From: Halobacillus ihumii | Lineage (GTDB): Bacteria > Bacillota > Bacilli > Bacillales > Halobacillaceae | Direction: 5' to 3' | DNA length: 64,000 nucleotides | NCBI RefSeq assembly: GCF_902726645.1 | Contig: NZ_CACVAO010000001.1 | Location: 2,518,501-2,582,500, forward strand | Shown: positions 60,353-64,000 of the stretch, piece by piece | Layout: each line of letters opens with the position of its first letter | Position numbering within the stretch: the stretch's first letter is position 1 | Program-made: the position numbers and the translations under genes | Notes under the pieces: model-generated | The model's input: only the letters and a program-made list of their open reading frames with translations | Databases searched by the model: none | What the model was told of the DNA's origin: nothing

Positions 60353-60948
60353 TGACCATAAGTGACAACCAGGTAGCTGTCTCTGTCTATCAAAAGGCAA
60401 AAAAGGGGAACTACTATTGTGGGGATAGCTATTTTCATATGGAAACTGATGATGCATTTATTTGTGCATTGGCAGATGGTTTGGGAAGTGGAGAATTAGC
60501 CAAAGATTCATCTCAGGCTGTTATGGAAGTAATTGAAGAGTTTCCTAATCAGGAGATCGAATATATTATTAAGAAATGTAATGAGGTTTTACTTGGGAAA
60601 CGAGGTGTCGTGTTAGGCATCCTCCGAATTGACCTTAAACAACAAACCTATTCCTATTCCTCAATAGGTAATATAGGGATTATCACGCTCGCGAAAGATG
60701 GTAAACGAAACAGGAATATTCCGTTATCCGGATATTTAGCTGGCTATCCTAAGAGACTCAAGGTAACACGTGGTCAGGTTGAGTCTGGAATGATCTTTCT
60801 GTTGTTTTCTGACGGAGTGACTGATCGGCGTCTATCTGTTAAGAATACGAACACACATGATATTCATTTCATCATTGAACAATATAAGGAGCTCTATGGT
60901 CAATTTCGTGATGATGATACAACACTAATTGCAATGGAGTATAAATAA
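60352..60948 (+). CDS. rsbX: Feedback phosphatase RsbX
   Basis: A 198-residue PP2C-like phosphatase with GDSYFHMETDDAFICALADGLGSGELAKDSS near the start and FSDGVTDRR near residue 150. It dephosphorylates RsbS/RsbR and resets the stressosome. Its ATG overlaps the last base of the sigB stop. Confidence 0.96.
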   Translation: MTISDNQVAVSVYQKAKKGNYYCGDSYFHMETDDAFICALADGLGSGELAKDSSQAVMEVIEEFPNQEIEYIIKKCNEVLLGKRGVVLGILRIDLKQQTYSYSSIGNIGIITLAKDGKRNRNIPLSGYLAGYPKRLKVTRGQVESGMIFLLFSDGVTDRRLSVKNTNTHDIHFIIEQYKELYGQFRDDDTTLIAMEYK

Positions 60949-60984
60949 AGGGCCTTATTCTGATCCAGGAATGAGGTCCTTTTA
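60948..60984 (+). terminator. Terminator of the sigB operon
   Basis: A 13-bp stem with wobble pairs (60948-60960 with 60969-60981), then TTTAC. Confidence 0.75.
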
Positions 60985-61053
60985 CGTCTAGAGGAAATCA
61001 ATGGTTTAATTTGATACAATACAATGAGGAAGGTAATTGAAGGAGGCTTATTT

Positions 61054-63222
61054 TTGACTGATTTAATGGAGAAAACAGATATAGTAAGCATTGTAGCCAA
61101 ACAAACAGGTTTGGCTGCGAAACCCATTAACCAAGTTATTGAGTTATTAAATGAAGGGAATACAGTGCCATTTATCGCTCGTTATCGAAAAGAGTTAACT
61201 GGCGGACTCGATGAAGTGCAAATTAAAACCATCGAAGATCAATGGGCTTATGTTCAGAACTTAACACAGAGGAAAGAGGAAGTTATTCGACTCATCGATG
61301 AGCAAGGAAAGCTGACCGATGATTTAAGAAATGAAATAGAAAAAGCCGTGCAGTTACAAAAAGTAGAAGATCTATACCGCCCCTATAAACAGAAAAGAAG
61401 AACACGGGCTACTGTTGCGAAGGAAAAAGGATTAGAGCCGCTTGCCCTGCTTGTATGGGAGCAAAATGACTTCGATTATGAAAAGGAAGCCGAAAGTTAT
61501 TTCTCTGAAGAGCATGAGTTACATACCGTAGAAGAGGTTACACTCGGGGTCAACGATATTTTGGCAGAGTGGATTTCAGATGACCCTGAGTTTAGAGAGA
61601 GAATTCGTAAGCAAACTCACCAAAGCGGCACAATCGAATCATCTGTTAAGAATGCAGAAAAAGATGAAAAGTCTATTTTTGAAATGTATTACGAATACCA
61701 GGAACCTGTGCGATCAGTCGTTTCCCACCGTGTTCTAGCTCTAAACCGTGGCGAAAAAGAGGACGTTATAAAAGTCTCGATTCACCCTCCAGAGGAAGCT
61801 ATAATTGATTTGTTGAAAAAGAATATTGTGAAGCCATCCACTTCCCAAACGTTACGCGGTATCTTAGAAGAAGCTATTCTGGATAGTTATAAGCGATTGA
61901 TACAGCCATCGGTTGAAAGAGAAATTCGGAACACTTTATCAGAAACTGCTGAAGAGCAAGCGATTGAAGTGTTTTCCAGTAATTTAAGAAGCCTGTTACT
62001 TCAGCCTCCCCTTAAAGGGAAGGTAGTCTTGGGGGTAGACCCTGCTTATCGAACAGGGTGTAAGCTTGCTGTAATTGATGAGACTGGGAAGAAACTTGAG
62101 GTAGCTGTAATATATCCCACACCTCCAAAGAGTGATGTGGAAGGTTCGGAGCGGAAAATACGCGCCATTTTTGACAAATATTCGATCGAACTCATTGCGA
62201 TTGGCAATGGTACAGCCTCAAGAGAAACAGAGCAATTTATTGCCGACATGATCCAGAAGTATTCACTACCGGCTTCATATATGATTGTTAATGAAGCAGG
62301 AGCAAGTGTGTACTCTGCATCAAAACTTGCAAGAGAAGAATTCCCTGATTTACAGGTAGAAGAGAGAAGTGCGGTTTCCATAGCAAGAAGAGTTCAGGAC
62401 CCGTTGGCCGAATTAGTTAAAATTGACCCTAAATCCATTGGAGTAGGCCAATACCAACATGATGTAAGTCAGAAGAAATTAAATCAATCCCTTACTTTTG
62501 TTGTTGAAACAGCTGTAAACCAGGTAGGGGTTAACGTCAATACGGCCTCTTCATCATTACTTCAATATGTATCAGGTCTAAGTAAAAGTGTCGCAAACAA
62601 TATTGTGAAGAGGCGTGAAGAGATTGGAAAGTTTGCAACCAGGAAGGAACTAAAAGATATTCCGCGCCTAGGTGCCAAAACTTTTGAACAAAGTATAGGT
62701 TTCTTAAGAGTTCTCGAAGGCAAGGAACCATTAGATAAAACGTCCATTCACCCTGAAAGTTACAAAGCTGCTCAATCATTGCTTCAGCAAATTGAATGTA
62801 CACCTGAGAATTTAGGTGATGAAGAAATTAGAGATAAGCTAAATGATGTAAACCTACCCACAACAGCAGAGCAATTAGGAATAGGCGAGCCTACACTGAA
62901 GGATATAATCAAGTCATTGACTGAACCAGGGCGAGACCCGAGGGATGACTTGCCGAAACCATTGTTAAAGACAAATGTTCTGTCGATGGAAGACCTTGAA
63001 CAAGGGATGGAGCTTGAAGGCACTGTCCGTAATGTAGTGGACTTCGGAGTGTTTGTGGATATAGGAGTTAAGCAAGATGGGCTTGTTCACATATCTAAAT
63101 TATCGAACAAATTTGTAAAACACCCTATGGACATCGTTTCCGTAGGTGATGTAGTTACGGTTTGGGTAGAAAACGTAGATATACAAAAACAGCGAATTGC
63201 ACTTACTATGCTGAAAAAATAA
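61054..63222 (+). CDS. tex: RNA-binding transcription accessory protein Tex
   Basis: A 722-residue protein. A Tex N-terminal helical region, a YqgF-like domain (VVLGVDPAYRTGCKLAVIDETG, near 330), helix-hairpin-helix repeats (SGLSKSVANNIVKRREEIG and RLGAKTFEQSIGFLR) and a C-terminal S1 domain (VRNVVDFGVFVDIGVKQDGLVHISKL). It binds RNA and associates with elongating RNA polymerase and ribosomes. AAGGAGG seven bases before a TTG at 61054 sets the start over the ATG at 61024. Matches ydcI in B. subtilis. Confidence 0.95.
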   Translation: MTDLMEKTDIVSIVAKQTGLAAKPINQVIELLNEGNTVPFIARYRKELTGGLDEVQIKTIEDQWAYVQNLTQRKEEVIRLIDEQGKLTDDLRNEIEKAVQLQKVEDLYRPYKQKRRTRATVAKEKGLEPLALLVWEQNDFDYEKEAESYFSEEHELHTVEEVTLGVNDILAEWISDDPEFRERIRKQTHQSGTIESSVKNAEKDEKSIFEMYYEYQEPVRSVVSHRVLALNRGEKEDVIKVSIHPPEEAIIDLLKKNIVKPSTSQTLRGILEEAILDSYKRLIQPSVEREIRNTLSETAEEQAIEVFSSNLRSLLLQPPLKGKVVLGVDPAYRTGCKLAVIDETGKKLEVAVIYPTPPKSDVEGSERKIRAIFDKYSIELIAIGNGTASRETEQFIADMIQKYSLPASYMIVNEAGASVYSASKLAREEFPDLQVEERSAVSIARRVQDPLAELVKIDPKSIGVGQYQHDVSQKKLNQSLTFVVETAVNQVGVNVNTASSSLLQYVSGLSKSVANNIVKRREEIGKFATRKELKDIPRLGAKTFEQSIGFLRVLEGKEPLDKTSIHPESYKAAQSLLQQIECTPENLGDEEIRDKLNDVNLPTTAEQLGIGEPTLKDIIKSLTEPGRDPRDDLPKPLLKTNVLSMEDLEQGMELEGTVRNVVDFGVFVDIGVKQDGLVHISKLSNKFVKHPMDIVSVGDVVTVWVENVDIQKQRIALTMLKK

Positions 63223-63230
63223 CAAAGCTA

Positions 63231-63262
63231 ACCTGGGAGATCTTATTCTTCCGGGTTTTTTA
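63231..63262 (+). terminator. Terminator of tex
   Basis: A 10-bp stem with wobble pairs (63231-63240 with 63247-63256), then TTTTTTATTT. It abuts the 3' end of cmpA on the other strand. Confidence 0.85.
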
Positions 63263-63370
63263 TTTGTATCGATGGCGATAAAAGTACCAGCATTGATTTA
63301 ACATCTTGATTTGGTATTTATCTTTATTTAAAAAGGCATTGGACATTTGTTTACGCAGCCAGCGCGGCAA
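63260..63370 (-). CDS. cmpA: Cortex morphogenetic protein CmpA
   Basis: A 36-residue protein read from TTG at 63370: LPRWLRKQMSNAFLNKDKYQ, then IKMLNQCWYFYR. This matches B. subtilis CmpA (37 residues, same WL-x-QM ... YQI-x-LLNQCW pattern), which works with ClpXP to degrade SpoIVA in mother cells with defective coats. AAAAGGAGGAG lies six bases before the TTG. It sits between tex and ydcK, the same place as in B. subtilis, antisense to both. Its presence marks the organism as an endospore former. Confidence 0.9.
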   Translation of the reverse strand: MPRWLRKQMSNAFLNKDKYQIKMLNQCWYFYRHRYK

Positions 63371-63385
63371 TCGAATCTCCTCCTT

Positions 63386-63414
63386 TTGTATTTGGAGACA
63401 TTCCCATTTATAAT
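63386..63414 (+). promoter_or_regulatory. Promoter of ydcK, overlapping the cmpA upstream region
   Basis: TTGTAT (63386-63391), a 17-base spacer and a perfect TATAAT (63409-63414). Confidence 0.6.
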
Positions 63415-63448
63415 AGACTATGCAAAAAGGGCGAGGGGTGTTCCGTAA

Positions 63449-63898
63449 ATGTGGATTGAACAACGACAACTGCAAGAGTGGACAAACAACATATCACTCG
63501 AGTTTTTTGGTAAACCATTTGTAGATCATGTATCCCTTAACTCTCGATTAAGAACTACAGGCGGAAGATATATCCCTTCGGATAGAAAGATCGAGCTAAA
63601 CCCTAAGTATTTAGAGGAGATGGATAAGGAAGAGTTTGTCGGTATTATCAAACATGAACTATGTCATTATCATTTACATATTGAAGGGAAAGGATTCGCA
63701 CACCGCGATCAAGATTTTAAGGATCTTTTAAAGAAAACTGGCTCCCCCAGGCATTGCCAACCATTACCTTCTGAACGTGAAAAGCAGAAACACATCTATT
63801 TTTGTACGCGTTGTTCACACGAATACATCCGAAAAAGAAGAATTAACACGACCAAGTATCGTTGTGGGAAATGCAGAGGGCAATTAAAAAAGAAATAG
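63449..63898 (+). CDS. ydcK: SprT-like metalloprotein (YdcK)
   Basis: A 149-residue protein with the zinc-protease-type motif HELCH (H69, E70, H73) in IIKHELCHYHLHIEGKG and a C-terminal zinc ribbon with CTRC and CGKC (near 118-145). Residues around ELNPKYL are typical for bacterial SprT. The activity is unproven; metazoan relatives cut DNA-protein crosslinks. AGGGGTG precedes the ATG. Ends the conserved block. Confidence 0.94.
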   Translation: MWIEQRQLQEWTNNISLEFFGKPFVDHVSLNSRLRTTGGRYIPSDRKIELNPKYLEEMDKEEFVGIIKHELCHYHLHIEGKGFAHRDQDFKDLLKKTGSPRHCQPLPSEREKQKHIYFCTRCSHEYIRKRRINTTKYRCGKCRGQLKKK

Positions 63899-63906
63899 AA
63901 AAAGCA

Positions 63907-63935
63907 TTGACGAATTTTGTAGTGCGTGTTAAATT
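63907..63935 (+). promoter_or_regulatory. Sigma-A-like promoter pointing out of the window
   Basis: TTGACG, a 17-base spacer and TAAATT. In B. subtilis a tRNA cluster lies just after ydcK, so a tRNA or rRNA operon may follow outside the window. Confidence 0.5.
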
Positions 63936-64000
63936 AAATAAGCCTTATAAATAAGGCAGGTCAGTTCTTTTATAACCGCAAAAATTTTAGCCGGAAATTG

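Noticed and set aside
63900-64000. tRNA or rRNA gene at the window end
   Set aside because: Only a promoter-like sequence and a small GCCTTA/TAAGGC hairpin are seen; no tRNA or rRNA sequence is present before base 64000.

Overview
The window is low-GC Firmicute chromosome from an endospore-forming, moderately salt-adapted member of the Bacillaceae, most likely Halobacillus or a close relative. Three things support this. The right-hand 16 kb (47.8-63.9 kb) reproduces the Bacillus subtilis order cshA - rhomboid - acpS - LolA-like lipoprotein - alr - ndoAI/ndoA - rsbRSTUVW-sigB-rsbX - tex - cmpA - ydcK. It contains a sporulation gene (cmpA). It also carries the remnant of a betaine/carnitine/choline transporter. 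Genus assignment is inference; no rRNA or tRNA gene lies in the window.

Left part (1-20 kb): the 3' end of an aldehyde dehydrogenase gene; an MtnE-type aminotransferase and an MtnU-type amidase separated by a CoA-disulfide reductase and a methyltransferase; a LytS/LytT two-component system followed by a CstA-family transporter whose promoter has a 21-bp-spaced direct repeat and a perfect cre site; a lipid kinase; a CwlQ-type transglycosylase; small redox and stress genes (ohr, HesB-like); and a NERD-domain gene flanked on both sides by arrays of a 21-bp-period repeat. A BCCT transporter remnant, a nucleotidyltransferase/DUF2254 pair, a thioredoxin-like gene and an FAD oxidoreductase follow.

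Middle part (20-47 kb): a YnjBCD-type ABC importer operon ending in a TVP38 membrane protein; a fused Ada repair regulator overlapping a radical-SAM gene; cyclopropane fatty acid synthase; a fossil of an ATP synthase beta subunit; a BMP lipoprotein plus chemoreceptor operon behind a 29-bp palindrome; a YknWX-like pair lacking YknYZ; a MarR/MATE operon; a second lipid kinase; a VOC/MhqR pair; an ABC-F ATPase preceded by a 35-codon leader ORF and an intrinsic terminator (attenuator layout); yhfK-like, glutaredoxin, YppG and DegV genes; and two EamA permeases.

Right part (47.6-64 kb): the conserved general-stress block. The sigma-B operon has an internal promoter matching the sigma-B consensus before rsbV, and similar promoters precede ohr, the yhfK-like gene and acpS. 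A 36-codon minus-strand gene between tex and ydcK encodes CmpA. The window ends in a sigma-A-like promoter pointing out of the window. Many start codons were set by Shine-Dalgarno spacing and differ from the longest reading frame. All function calls rest on reading motifs and family recall; no database search was run.
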